Below, piece by piece: positions 1-8,200 of a stretch of DNA of 64,000 bases. Position numbers and translations under genes: made by a program. Within the stretch, counting starts at the first letter, position 1, and every line of letters begins with the position of its first letter. The notes below the pieces were generated by a model, which was given only the letters and a program-made list of their open reading frames with translations, was not told where the DNA came from and ran no database searches. Source of the DNA: an uncultured Lutimaribacter sp. (lineage in GTDB: Bacteria > Pseudomonadota > Alphaproteobacteria > Rhodobacterales > Rhodobacteraceae); assembly GCA_913061505.1 (NCBI GenBank), contig CAJXSO010000003.1, positions 54,426 to 118,425 of the forward strand. Direction: 5' to 3'.

Positions 1-2
1 TG

Positions 3-116
3 GCCAACCCCGGCAAACTGCCCCTGACCCTGATCGAGCTGCGCACCGGCGCCCATTTGGAGCAAGACGATATCTTGCGCTACGACATCGCCCCACCGCC
101 CCTGCCGGGGCCATAA
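3..116 (+). CDS. manC: Mannose-1-phosphate guanylyltransferase / mannose-6-phosphate isomerase, C-terminal end (partial)
   Basis: The window opens inside this gene; 37 residues remain before the TAA. The visible tail reads [27 protein letters not shown] when pieced together, which matches the end of the cupin-like type II phosphomannose isomerase domain of ManC/AlgA/XanB proteins (family pattern: NPG-x-PL-x-LIE-x-Q-x-G-x-YLGEDDI-x-RF). These enzymes make GDP-mannose for surface polysaccharides. It lies directly upstream of ugd in the same direction, so both supply nucleotide sugars. The call rests on this short tail only; a stand-alone mannose-6-phosphate isomerase is the main alternative. 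Confidence 0.65.
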   Translation, partial: ANPGKLPLTLIELRTGAHLEQDDILRYDIAPPPLPGP

Positions 117-168
117 TTGTGCCCCATTTTGGGGGGCATATGGCGGGTGTTCAGTTTGGTTGGTTTTG

Positions 169-1335
169 ATGAAAATTGCAGTGGTTGGTTTGGGCTATGT
201 TGGCCTGTCGAATGCGGTGTTGTTGGCCCAGCATCACAGAGTTGTGGCGTTGGATGTTGATGCGCTGCGCGTAGCGGCGGTGAACCGCCGTGAATGCCCC
301 ATCGAAGATGCCGAGATGCAGCAGTTTTTGGCACAAAAGCCGCTGGATTTGCAGGCCACCACCGATGCGGCCCTGGCCTATCGGGGGGCGCGGTTTGTGG
401 TGGTGGCCACCCCCACCAATTATGACAGCGTGACCAACCAGTTTGATACGCGCACCGTGGAACAGGTGTTGGGCGATGTGCGCCAGGCCAATCCGCAGGC
501 GGTGATTGTGATCAAATCCACCATTCCGGTGGGGTTTGTCGACCGCATGCGCCAGCGTTTCCAAACCGATGCAATCTTGTTCTCGCCCGAATTTCTGCGC
601 GAGGGGCGCGCGCTTTACGACAATCTTTACCCCTCGCGCATCGTGGTGGGGGGCAGTTGCGCGCAGGCACAGGAATTTGCCACACTCTTGCGGCAGGGCG
701 CTGCCACCGATACCGCCGAGATTGTGCTGACAGGCCCGGCCGAGGCCGAGGCGGTAAAGCTGTTTGCAAATACCTATCTTGCCATGCGCGTGGCCTTTTT
801 TAACGAGCTTGACAGCTACGCCCTGGCGCGGGGGCTTGATAGCCGCCAGATCATCAACGCCGTGGGCCTAGACCCGCGGATTGGCCAGCATTACAACAAC
901 CCCTCGTTTGGCTATGGCGGCTATTGCCTGCCCAAAGACACCCGGCAATTGCTGGCCAATTATTCCGACGTGCCCCAAAACCTGATCGCGGCCATTGTCG
1001 ATGCCAACCGCACCCGCAAAGATTTTCTGGCCGAGGCGATTTTGGCCAAGGCCCCAAATGTGGTGGGGGTGTATCGGCTGGTGATGAAAAGCGGCTCGGA
1101 CAATTTCCGCCAATCGTCGGTGCAGGGCATTATGAAGCGCATCAAGGCCAAAGGCGTGCGCGTGATCGTATACGAACCCAGCTACCCCGAGCCCAGTTTC
1201 TTTGGCTCTGAGGTGGTCGATGATCTGACCCGTTTCAAAGCCAGCGCAGATGTTATCGTGGCCAACCGCCACGCTGCGGAATTGGCCGATGTTGCAGGCA
1301 AGCTGTTTACCCGCGATCTGTTTGGCACCGATTAG
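169..1335 (+). CDS. ugd: UDP-glucose 6-dehydrogenase
   Basis: Oxidises UDP-glucose to UDP-glucuronate with two NAD+, in the cytoplasm, for capsule or exopolysaccharide precursors. 388 residues, the length of the short bacterial Ugd type. The N-terminal Rossmann motif GLGYVGLS sits at about residues 7-14, SPEFLREG lies mid-domain, and the catalytic cysteine is Cys253 in [12 protein letters not shown] chose ATG 169 ([10 protein letters not shown]) because family members begin right at the first beta strand; an in-frame TTG nine bases upstream is the only alternative. It follows the manC-like tail by about 50 bases and precedes the decaprenyl-arabinose-type operon, consistent with a surface glycan region. 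Confidence 0.93.
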   Translation: MKIAVVGLGYVGLSNAVLLAQHHRVVALDVDALRVAAVNRRECPIEDAEMQQFLAQKPLDLQATTDAALAYRGARFVVVATPTNYDSVTNQFDTRTVEQVLGDVRQANPQAVIVIKSTIPVGFVDRMRQRFQTDAILFSPEFLREGRALYDNLYPSRIVVGGSCAQAQEFATLLRQGAATDTAEIVLTGPAEAEAVKLFANTYLAMRVAFFNELDSYALARGLDSRQIINAVGLDPRIGQHYNNPSFGYGGYCLPKDTRQLLANYSDVPQNLIAAIVDANRTRKDFLAEAILAKAPNVVGVYRLVMKSGSDNFRQSSVQGIMKRIKAKGVRVIVYEPSYPEPSFFGSEVVDDLTRFKASADVIVANRHAAELADVAGKLFTRDLFGTD

Positions 1336-1495
1336 CGCCGCATCCCAGCTGCATTGGCAAAACCGCCAGGCGCAAAAAACTGGCGTGGCGGGTGCAAATA
1401 TTCTAACCTTCTGAATACGTGCACCAAAGAGGCCGTTTCGCGCATGCCTATCTGCCCCCCTCCCTGGCCTTTGCCCCTGTTGGGCCCAGTTCAGC

Positions 1496-2950
1496 ATGGG
1501 TGATATGGGTGCATCTGCGCCCATGGATTTGGCCGCCATGGTTTTGGTGGTCGATCTGGATGGCACCTTGCTGCAATCGGATATGCTGCATGAAAGTTTC
1601 TGGTCGGCTTTTGGGCGCAATTGGCGCAGCCCTTTTTTAGCGGTGGCCGCGCTGATGCAGGGGCGGGCTGCGTTAAAGGCCTATCTGCAGGGGCAAGCGC
1701 GGGTAGATGCCGCAACCCTGCCCTATAACCCGGCTGTGTTGGATCATATCGCCGCGCATCGCGCCTTGGGTGGGCGTGTGGCGCTGGTGACAGCTGCAAA
1801 CACGGCCTGGGCTGAACAGATTGCCGCGCATTTGCAGCTGTTTGACGAGGTGCATGGCTCGGACGCGGTGACAAACCTGAAAGGGCAGGCCAAGGCCGCG
1901 TTTTTGTGCCAGCGTTTTGGCGCAGGCCAGTTTGCCTATATGGGCGATGCACAGGCCGATCTGCCGGTTTGGGCCGTGGCAGGGCAGGTGATAACAGTAA
2001 ATGCCCCCGCCCGCCTGCGCAGCCAAGCCCAGGGGCTGGGCAAGCCTACGCTGCATCTGGCGGGCGCCGCGCGCGGGGGCTGGCCGTATTTATCGGCGTT
2101 GCGGCCCCATCAATGGTTGAAAAACACGCTGGTTTTCCTGCCCATGCTGGCCTCGCACCAGCTGGGCTTGGCCACGGTGATGCACAGCTTTTGGGCCTTT
2201 GTGGCCTTTTGCCTGGTGGCCTCTAGCGTTTATGTGTTGAACGATCTTTTGGATCTTGGCGCCGATCGTGCCCACCCGCGCAAGCGCCTGCGCCCCTTTG
2301 CCGCCGGGGCGGTGCCCTTGGCGCAGGGGGCGGCTATGGCGGTGGGGCTGGCCCTGGCCGGGGCTGCGGTTGCCGCCTATCTGGGCCCGGCATTCGCGCT
2401 GGTTTTGGGGGTGTATTACGTCTTAACCACGGCCTATTCGCTGGCGCTGAAACGCCAGATTGTTTTGGATATTTGCGTCTTGGCCGGGCTTTACACCATG
2501 CGCCTTATTGCCGGGGCGGTGGCCAGCGGTATTGATTTATCGGTATGGCTGCTGGCTTTTTCCACGTTTTTCTTTTTCGCCCTGGCCGCGGTGAAACGCC
2601 AGGCCGAGCTGGTTGACATGGCCGAGCGTGGCGCGCTTACCGCGCGGGGGCGTGGCTATCATGTGCAAGATTTGCCCATCATTAGCATGGTGGGGCTGGC
2701 GGCGGGCTATATCTCGGTTTTGGTGATGGCGCTTTATGTGAACGCGCCCGCTGTGCAAGAGCTATACGCCAACCCCTATGCGCTATGGGGGATTTGCGCG
2801 GTGCTGCTTTATTGGCTGACGCGCATCGTATTGCTGACGCATCGCGGCGCCATGCCAGATGACCCGGTGGTTTTCGCCGCGAAAGACCGCGTAAGCCTGC
2901 TGTGCCTGGCGCTGATACTGGCCTTTACCGCAGGGGGCGCGCTGTTATGA
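1496..2950 (+). CDS. HAD phosphatase-UbiA prenyltransferase fusion (decaprenyl-phosphate phosphoribosyltransferase-like)
   Basis: 484 residues in two parts. Residues ~1-190 are a HAD-type phosphatase domain: nucleophile motif VVDLDGTLLQSD near residue 20, a motif II-like LVTAAN, and a YMGDAQAD motif IV. Residues ~195-484 are a multi-pass UbiA domain with RPHQWLKN at its start and the prenyl/Mg2+ motif NDLLDLGADRAHPRKRLRP. The nearest characterised relative by role is mycobacterial Rv3806c, which moves phosphoribose onto decaprenyl phosphate; the product then needs a phosphatase (a separate protein, Rv3807c, is proposed there). Here the fused HAD domain could do that step; this is inference. 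Its stop overlaps the GtrA start (ATGA). No strong ribosome site is seen; ATG 1505 is an alternative start. Confidence 0.82.
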   Translation: MGDMGASAPMDLAAMVLVVDLDGTLLQSDMLHESFWSAFGRNWRSPFLAVAALMQGRAALKAYLQGQARVDAATLPYNPAVLDHIAAHRALGGRVALVTAANTAWAEQIAAHLQLFDEVHGSDAVTNLKGQAKAAFLCQRFGAGQFAYMGDAQADLPVWAVAGQVITVNAPARLRSQAQGLGKPTLHLAGAARGGWPYLSALRPHQWLKNTLVFLPMLASHQLGLATVMHSFWAFVAFCLVASSVYVLNDLLDLGADRAHPRKRLRPFAAGAVPLAQGAAMAVGLALAGAAVAAYLGPAFALVLGVYYVLTTAYSLALKRQIVLDICVLAGLYTMRLIAGAVASGIDLSVWLLAFSTFFFFALAAVKRQAELVDMAERGALTARGRGYHVQDLPIISMVGLAAGYISVLVMALYVNAPAVQELYANPYALWGICAVLLYWLTRIVLLTHRGAMPDDPVVFAAKDRVSLLCLALILAFTAGGALL

Positions 2951-3366
2951 GCTGGCAGGTCTTGGTGCTGCGCTACACGCTTTTTGCGGTGCTGGCCACG
3001 CTGGCCAATTTGGCCGTGCAACGGCTGGTCTTTTGGGCATGGCCGGGCACGGGCCGTTTGGTGCTGGCCCTGGGCCTTGGCACATTGGTGGGGCTGGTGG
3101 TGAAATATGCCTTGGACAAACGCTGGATCTTTGCCGACACCAGCCGCGGCATGCGGGCCCATGGGCAGAAATTTGCCCTGTATTCAGCGATGGGGCTGGT
3201 TACAACCGCGCTGTTTTGGGGCACGGAAACCGCGTTTTGGCTGCTATGGGGCACCGAGGCCATGCGCGAATTGGGCGCGGTTTTGGGCCTAAGCGTGGGC
3301 TATGTGGTGAAATATAACCTAGACAAGCGGTATGTCTTTTCCCGCTCCCTTGGGGGCGCGGCATGA
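2947..3366 (+). CDS. GtrA-family polytopic membrane protein (probable lipid-linked pentose translocation)
   Basis: 139 residues with four predicted membrane segments and the repeated GtrA signature: VGLVVKYALDKRWIF in the first half and VGYVVKYNLDKRYVF at the end. GtrA proteins are implicated in moving polyprenyl-phosphate sugars across the membrane or in recruiting the enzymes; mycobacterial Rv3789 belongs to this family and sits immediately before dprE1. The start is ATG 2947, overlapping the preceding stop by four bases; its own stop overlaps the next ATG in the same way. The operon position implies a role with the DprE-type epimerase, not with a bacteriophage-type glucosylation system. 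Confidence 0.85.
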   Translation: MSWQVLVLRYTLFAVLATLANLAVQRLVFWAWPGTGRLVLALGLGTLVGLVVKYALDKRWIFADTSRGMRAHGQKFALYSAMGLVTTALFWGTETAFWLLWGTEAMRELGAVLGLSVGYVVKYNLDKRYVFSRSLGGAA

Positions 3367-4691
3367 GCACAGTGTCTGGCTGGGGCCAATACCCGCGCCT
3401 GCAGGCCCATCTGCGCAAACCCCAAAGCCCCGAGGCGCTGTGCGCCCTGGCCCAAAACGGCGGCCCCACCATTGCCCGCGGCAACGGGCGCGCCTATGGC
3501 GATAGTGCCATCAACAGCCGCTGCACAATCGATATGCGCGCGCTAAACCGGATGCTGCAGTTTTGCCCCGATAGCGGCCAATTGGTGGCCGAGGCGGGGG
3601 TTTTGCTGGGCGATATCATTGCCGCCTTCCTGCCGCGCGGCTGGTTTCCCTATGTCACGCCCGGCACCAAATTTGTCACGCTTGGGGGGGCAGTTGCGGC
3701 CGATGTGCATGGCAAAAACCACCACAAGGAAGGTGGCTTTGGCGCCTATGTCGATTGGCTGGATTTGGTGGATCACAGCGGGCAGATACTGCGCTGTTCG
3801 CGCAGCGAAAACCCGCAGCTGTTTCAGCACACGCTGGGGGGCATGGGCCTGACGGGTGTTATTTACCGGGTGGCGTTGCGCCTGCGCCCGGTCTCCAGCG
3901 GCTGGATCGTGCAAAAGCGCCAAGTGGCGCGCGATATCGGCCAGGCGATCGCGCTGTTTGAACAGGCCCAAGACGCCACATATTCGGTGGCATGGATCGA
4001 TTGCCTGCAGCGTGGCGCGGCCATGGGGCGGTCGCTGGTGATGCTGGGCGAGCACGCAACACCCGCCGATTTACCACCCAAGGCCCGCGCCACGCCCTTT
4101 GCGCCCCCAAAAAGGCGGCAGCTGCACATGCCCATAACCCCGCCCAGCTGGGTGCTAAACCGCGCCACTGTGCGTGCCTTTAATGCGCTATATTATTGGC
4201 AGGGTGCGCGCGGGCCCGGGCATAGTTTGGTGGATTGGGACAGCTACTTTTACCCGCTCGATGCCATTTTGGGGTGGAATAAAATCTACGGCCGCCGCGG
4301 GTTTGCCCAGTTTCAATGCGTCATCCCTTTGGCCCAGGCCGAAGCCGGGCTGCGCGCGCTTTTGGCGGCTATTTCGGCGGCGGGCGCGGGCTCGTTTCTG
4401 GCGGTGCTCAAGCGGCTTGGCGCCCAAGACAGCCCGCTGTCGTTTCCCATGGCGGGCTATACGCTGGCCCTGGATTTTCCTGTTACAGCGAAAACCCTGG
4501 CCTTGATGCAGCAGCTAGATGCGATCACCCACCACTATGGCGGGCGTATTTATCTGGCCAAAGACAGCCGCATTTCCCGCGATATGTTTCACCAGACCGA
4601 GCCGCGCGCCGCCCCCTTTGCCCGGTATCGGCAGGCCAGTGGGGCTGCGGGCGCGTGGGCCTCGGCACAATCGGAAAGGCTGGGTTTATGA
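3363..4691 (+). CDS. dprE1: FAD-dependent oxidase of the DprE1 type (decaprenylphosphoryl-ribose 2'-oxidase subunit)
   Basis: In mycobacteria DprE1 oxidises the 2'-OH of polyprenyl-phosphoryl-ribose and DprE2 reduces the ketone, giving arabinose. 442 residues against about 460 for the mycobacterial enzyme. An FAD-binding (vanillyl-alcohol-oxidase type) N-terminal half contains ARGNGRAYGDSA near residue 40 and DVHGKNHH, whose His116 lines up with the FAD-linking histidine (His132 of M. tuberculosis). A C-terminal YLAKDSR motif matches the YTAKDSR lysine motif. The residue aligned with mycobacterial Cys387 appears to be Ala369 (AGYTLALDF). It overlaps GtrA and the DprE2-like gene by four bases each. 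Substrate lipid length is not knowable from sequence. Confidence 0.88.
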   Translation: MSTVSGWGQYPRLQAHLRKPQSPEALCALAQNGGPTIARGNGRAYGDSAINSRCTIDMRALNRMLQFCPDSGQLVAEAGVLLGDIIAAFLPRGWFPYVTPGTKFVTLGGAVAADVHGKNHHKEGGFGAYVDWLDLVDHSGQILRCSRSENPQLFQHTLGGMGLTGVIYRVALRLRPVSSGWIVQKRQVARDIGQAIALFEQAQDATYSVAWIDCLQRGAAMGRSLVMLGEHATPADLPPKARATPFAPPKRRQLHMPITPPSWVLNRATVRAFNALYYWQGARGPGHSLVDWDSYFYPLDAILGWNKIYGRRGFAQFQCVIPLAQAEAGLRALLAAISAAGAGSFLAVLKRLGAQDSPLSFPMAGYTLALDFPVTAKTLALMQQLDAITHHYGGRIYLAKDSRISRDMFHQTEPRAAPFARYRQASGAAGAWASAQSERLGL

Positions 4692-5425
4692 GCAAATCTG
4701 CAGTGCTTATTCTAGGGGCCGGCAGCGATATGGCACGGGCCTTGGCCCATAAATACGCAAGCGCTGGCCACGATATTCAGCTGGCCGCCCGGCAGGTGCA
4801 GCGGCTGGCCGCGGATCAGGCCGATATCGCGCTGCGCCATGGTGTGGCGGTCAGCTTGCATGAATTTGATGCGCTTGATTTGGGCACTCACCCGGGGTTC
4901 GTGCAAGGCCTGCCCAGCCTGCCGGGCATTGCCATTTGTGCGGTGGGGCTGATGGGCCAGCAAGGTGAAAGCCAAACCGATATGCAAAAAGCCGCTTTGG
5001 TGATGCGCAGCAATTTCGAGGGCCCTGCCTGCATTTTAGCCCTGTTGGCCAATGCATTCGAGCAGCGTGGCCATGGTATTTTGGTGGGCATCGCCTCGGT
5101 TGCGGGGCTGCGGGGGCGGGCATCGAATTATGTCTATGGGGCGTCAAAGGCGGGGTTTGTGGCGTTTTTGTCGGGGCTGCGTAACCGTTTGGCCCGTGGC
5201 CCTGTGCATGTGGTGACTGTGCTGCCAGGCTTTGTGAACACCAAAATGACCGAAGGCATGGCCTTGCCCCGGCGGTTGCTGGCCCAGCCCGCCGATGTGG
5301 CCGATGCGGTTTTCCGCGCCACACAAAAGCGCCGCGATGTGATTTATGTAAAACCCATCTGGCGGCTGATCATGGCCATCATCTGCGCCCTGCCAGAGCG
5401 GGTGTTCAAAAAAACCAGCCTCTAG
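4688..5425 (+). CDS. dprE2: SDR-family reductase of the DprE2 type (keto-arabinose reductase)
   Basis: 245 residues. A short-chain dehydrogenase with an N-terminal cofactor loop of the GAGSDMARALA type near residue 10, a catalytic serine in ILVGIASVAG, and YVYGASKAG carrying the YxxxK pair around residues 155-160. It probably reduces the 2-keto intermediate made by the preceding DprE1-like enzyme, completing the ribose-to-arabinose epimerisation on a polyprenyl phosphate carrier. The start is ATG 4688, overlapping the dprE1-like stop as ATGA; longer upstream reading in this frame overlaps dprE1 and is not credible. Last gene of the operon; the next gene converges with two bases between stops. 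Confidence 0.85.
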   Translation: MSKSAVLILGAGSDMARALAHKYASAGHDIQLAARQVQRLAADQADIALRHGVAVSLHEFDALDLGTHPGFVQGLPSLPGIAICAVGLMGQQGESQTDMQKAALVMRSNFEGPACILALLANAFEQRGHGILVGIASVAGLRGRASNYVYGASKAGFVAFLSGLRNRLARGPVHVVTVLPGFVNTKMTEGMALPRRLLAQPADVADAVFRATQKRRDVIYVKPIWRLIMAIICALPERVFKKTSL

Positions 5426-5427
5426 CG

Positions 5428-6498
5428 CTATTGCTGGCCCAGTTTGCGGGCTGCGGCCAGGGTGCCAAAGCCCACTTGTGCATCCAACGCGCCCATATAA
5501 AGCCCGCGCTCTTGCAAAATGCGCTGAAATTCCAGCGCGGTTTGCCGATCCCAATATGGGGTATAGCCATTCACACGCCCGCGCAGCTTGGCCACATCTA
5601 ACCCGCCTGTCTCGATCGCCGCGATGTAATATTGGGCGGCTTTTTGCGGGTTATAGGCCAGGCCATCGCCGCGCTCGTGCATAAAGCCAAGGGTGTTTAG
5701 CGCCTGCCCGTCGCCCCCTTTTGCGGCGTGTTCCAGCAGGCGCAGCTTTATCGTTGGGTCGGCAAATTCGCCCGCGCCTTCGTAGATTTGCGCAATTTTT
5801 GCCTGTGCTTCGGTGCTGCCTTGATCGGCGGCCATTTGGTAATAGCGCACCGCCTCGACCGGGTTTGGCAGGGCCAGTTGCCGGGCCAGCGCAGGGGGCA
5901 GGGCGCGCGGGCTGAGGTAAAGCTCGGCCAGGCGCAGCTGCGAAACATGATAGCCCGCATCGGCGGTTTCTTGCAGCAAAGCCAGCATTTTACGGCTGTC
6001 GCGCGGCACCCCCCGGCCCAGCCGATACATGATGGCCATGCTGGATTTCGCAGCGATATCGCCCGCCTCGGCTGCTTTGGTATATTCCTCGATTGCGCGG
6101 GCAATGTTTTCGGGCGTGCCGCCAATGCCAAAGTTGTAATAATCGGCCAGCTTGGTATGCGCGGCCGCCACGCCGCCTGCCGCAGCCATTTCGAAAACGT
6201 CTATGGCATGGGCATGCACGCCCTCGCGCTGCATCATCACTGCCAGGTGAAACAGGGCCTCTGGGTTGGGGGGGGCGCCCAGTGCGGCGGCCTCGCAATA
6301 GGGGCGCGCGCGGGCCAATGTGCTGAAATACACGTCATAGGCTGCGCGGCTTATCGGCGCCTCGGCCTGGGGTTTGCCGGCAATATCGGTGCATGTATCC
6401 GCGGCGGTTTGCGCTCCAGCAGGCACGGCCATGGCCAGTGCCAGCACCCCTGCGCGCCAAAAATGCGTTGCCATTTTTGCAAATTTGCATCCCGCCAT
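5428..6498 (-). CDS. Exported Sel1-like (TPR) repeat protein
   Basis: About 356 residues from ATG 6498. A basic N-terminus followed by a hydrophobic stretch and AGA-Q gives a signal peptide (WRAGVLALAMAVPAGAQ). The body holds at least five Sel1-like repeats with the usual A-x-x-x-G sub-patterns, for example LADYYNFGIGGTPENIARAIEEYTKAAEAGD and MAIMYRLGRGVPRDSRKML read in parts. Such proteins scaffold protein-protein interactions in the periplasm; no enzyme motif is seen. The C-terminus ends in a small domain resembling a peptidoglycan-binding-like fold (QERGLYMGALDAQVGFGTLAAARKL). Alternative starts are ATG 6534, ATG 6474 and TTG 6561; 6498 has a purine-rich GGGG upstream and keeps a complete signal peptide. 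Confidence 0.72.
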   Translation of the reverse strand: MAGCKFAKMATHFWRAGVLALAMAVPAGAQTAADTCTDIAGKPQAEAPISRAAYDVYFSTLARARPYCEAAALGAPPNPEALFHLAVMMQREGVHAHAIDVFEMAAAGGVAAAHTKLADYYNFGIGGTPENIARAIEEYTKAAEAGDIAAKSSMAIMYRLGRGVPRDSRKMLALLQETADAGYHVSQLRLAELYLSPRALPPALARQLALPNPVEAVRYYQMAADQGSTEAQAKIAQIYEGAGEFADPTIKLRLLEHAAKGGDGQALNTLGFMHERGDGLAYNPQKAAQYYIAAIETGGLDVAKLRGRVNGYTPYWDRQTALEFQRILQERGLYMGALDAQVGFGTLAAARKLGQQ

Positions 6499-6744
6499 GC
6501 TGCACCCCGTTCTCAGACCAATTCCGGTGCCCATAACAGCCGATTCTGCACGGATTGCCAATGCGCTTGGTTTGCAGCCTTTGCCATGGCTTGGCCTGAT
6601 ATTTGCAAATCTGGCATGAAAAGATGCCCGAAAAGCGGTGCGTGTTTACAAAATATTAGGCGAACATGCGCCAGTTTCTGGGCTGTCGGGCGGATTCCTG
6701 CCTGAAAACAGGCCGCAAAGCGGCTGAATTGGCTGGGTAATTGT

Positions 6745-8166
6745 TTGGCCCAAGCTTGTGCAGTAAGGGGGCAGCGGGCAAGAATAGGCTTGTCCACGCT
6801 TAGAAAGGTTTGGCGCCAGTTGATCAAGGCAGCTGCATTTACAACGCCACGTGTGCTGGCCAGCTATGTTTTTCTGCTGGGCATGATTGGCATCGGCGCG
6901 GGCGCCTATGCGCTGCGCGAGGCACCATTGCAGCCGCCCCAGCCCCCTGCGGTGATCGCAACCCAGCTGCTACCCCCGCCTGTGGATTTGGCGGCACCTG
7001 GTGCCCCGGCCTTGTCTGCGCCGCCTGCGGCGGGGGCCCAGCCGCCTATGCCTTTGCCGCCCACAATGGCGCAGCCACAGTTTGATAATGCTGCGGTGTC
7101 GCGTGTGTCGCGCGTGTATTTGGGCCCGCCGCCGGCGGTGCCGCCAAACTGGCCCAACCGCGCCCCTGCCGCGCAGGCCAGCCCAGAGCCGGCGAAACCC
7201 CCTGCCATCCGCCCAAGCCTGCGGCCGGCCAGTTTTCAAGCGGCTTTCCAGAAAGGGGCGCAACCGCCTGTGGCCCCGATGCCACGGGCCACCCTGCGCC
7301 CGCGCCTGCGGCCTGATGGGCTGGCAGCGCCCGCGCCTGCCGCACTCGCCGCGGCGCCCACGTTTGGCGTGATGCGCCAGGGCGCGTGCCCGGCGCGGCT
7401 GGTGCGCGCGGTGCCGCGGCGCGCCGGATCGGCCGCCAGTGCTGCGGCGGTTTTGGCCCGTGTGCAAGATATCGACGGCACCCGGCGCGACCGCGTGCTA
7501 GAGGCGGAAATTCGCGGCGGTAACATGCCTGCCTTTTTGCGAAACCTCGTGCCTGTTACCCTGGCCGGCCCGGGGCCTGATGGCAGAAAGGTGCAGATCA
7601 CGCTATGCGTTATGCCCGATTATCTGGCGATCGGTGATGATCGAAACTTTGTGCGTGTGCCTTTGGGGCTGCCATCTGCCATGCGTATCGCCACCGATTT
7701 TGATATGGTGCTGCCCACACCGCAGATGGTGGATCTGATCTATCGCGCCTCGGACGTGCGGCTGCAGCCCAGCCCCATGCCCCCTGGCGCGGCGATGACC
7801 ACCACCGCCTATTTCCAGCGCCATAACACCACGGTCGAGGCGCAGCGCCGCGCCAGTGGTGGGGCCGCAGGGATGCTGGTGTCTGGCCATAAAAAAGATG
7901 TGGTGCTGACACGCCGGCTGTCGGCTGTGCCGGGGCGGGTGGCAATTTATGGCTGGCATCGGCGCAATGGTAAGCCCATTCAACCGCTCAGCACGGTGCA
8001 TGGTGCGCAATATGCCGATTACAGCCATGGCATTCGCCTGGTCAGCCGCAATGCGGTGTTGGATGGGCGGCAAGTGGATTTGCTGGCCCTGATCCAAGAC
8101 CCACGCTATGCCGCGCTGCTCACCAAAGAGGGCCCGATGAGCCCGCGCCTGTTTGCAGCAAAATAG
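6745..8166 (+). CDS. Membrane-anchored, proline/alanine-rich protein with conserved C-terminal domain of unknown function
   Basis: About 473 residues if read from TTG 6745; TTG 6790 or 6820 are equally possible because no ATG lies before the membrane segment. One transmembrane helix (about residues 38-58, SYVFLLGMIGIGAGAYAL) is followed by ~170 residues of low-complexity Pro/Ala linker, then a folded region. The last ~120 residues carry clear conserved-looking motifs: SGHKKDVVLTRRL, VAIYGWH, and HGAQYADYSHGIRLV with invariant-type His, Tyr, Asp and Arg. I do not recognise a named family, though the pattern feels like a widespread uncharacterised extracytoplasmic domain. It converges with an exported FGE-like gene 34 bases away and may belong to one locus with the next two genes. 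Confidence 0.6.
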   Translation: MAQACAVRGQRARIGLSTLRKVWRQLIKAAAFTTPRVLASYVFLLGMIGIGAGAYALREAPLQPPQPPAVIATQLLPPPVDLAAPGAPALSAPPAAGAQPPMPLPPTMAQPQFDNAAVSRVSRVYLGPPPAVPPNWPNRAPAAQASPEPAKPPAIRPSLRPASFQAAFQKGAQPPVAPMPRATLRPRLRPDGLAAPAPAALAAAPTFGVMRQGACPARLVRAVPRRAGSAASAAAVLARVQDIDGTRRDRVLEAEIRGGNMPAFLRNLVPVTLAGPGPDGRKVQITLCVMPDYLAIGDDRNFVRVPLGLPSAMRIATDFDMVLPTPQMVDLIYRASDVRLQPSPMPPGAAMTTTAYFQRHNTTVEAQRRASGGAAGMLVSGHKKDVVLTRRLSAVPGRVAIYGWHRRNGKPIQPLSTVHGAQYADYSHGIRLVSRNAVLDGRQVDLLALIQDPRYAALLTKEGPMSPRLFAAK

Positions 8167-8200
8167 CCGGGGCCTGCAAACCCCAGCCAAAACGCGGCGC

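Noticed and set aside
1336..1400. Terminator after ugd
   Set aside because: A CGCCAG/CTGGCG pairing exists but the intervening bases and absence of a T-run make it unconvincing.
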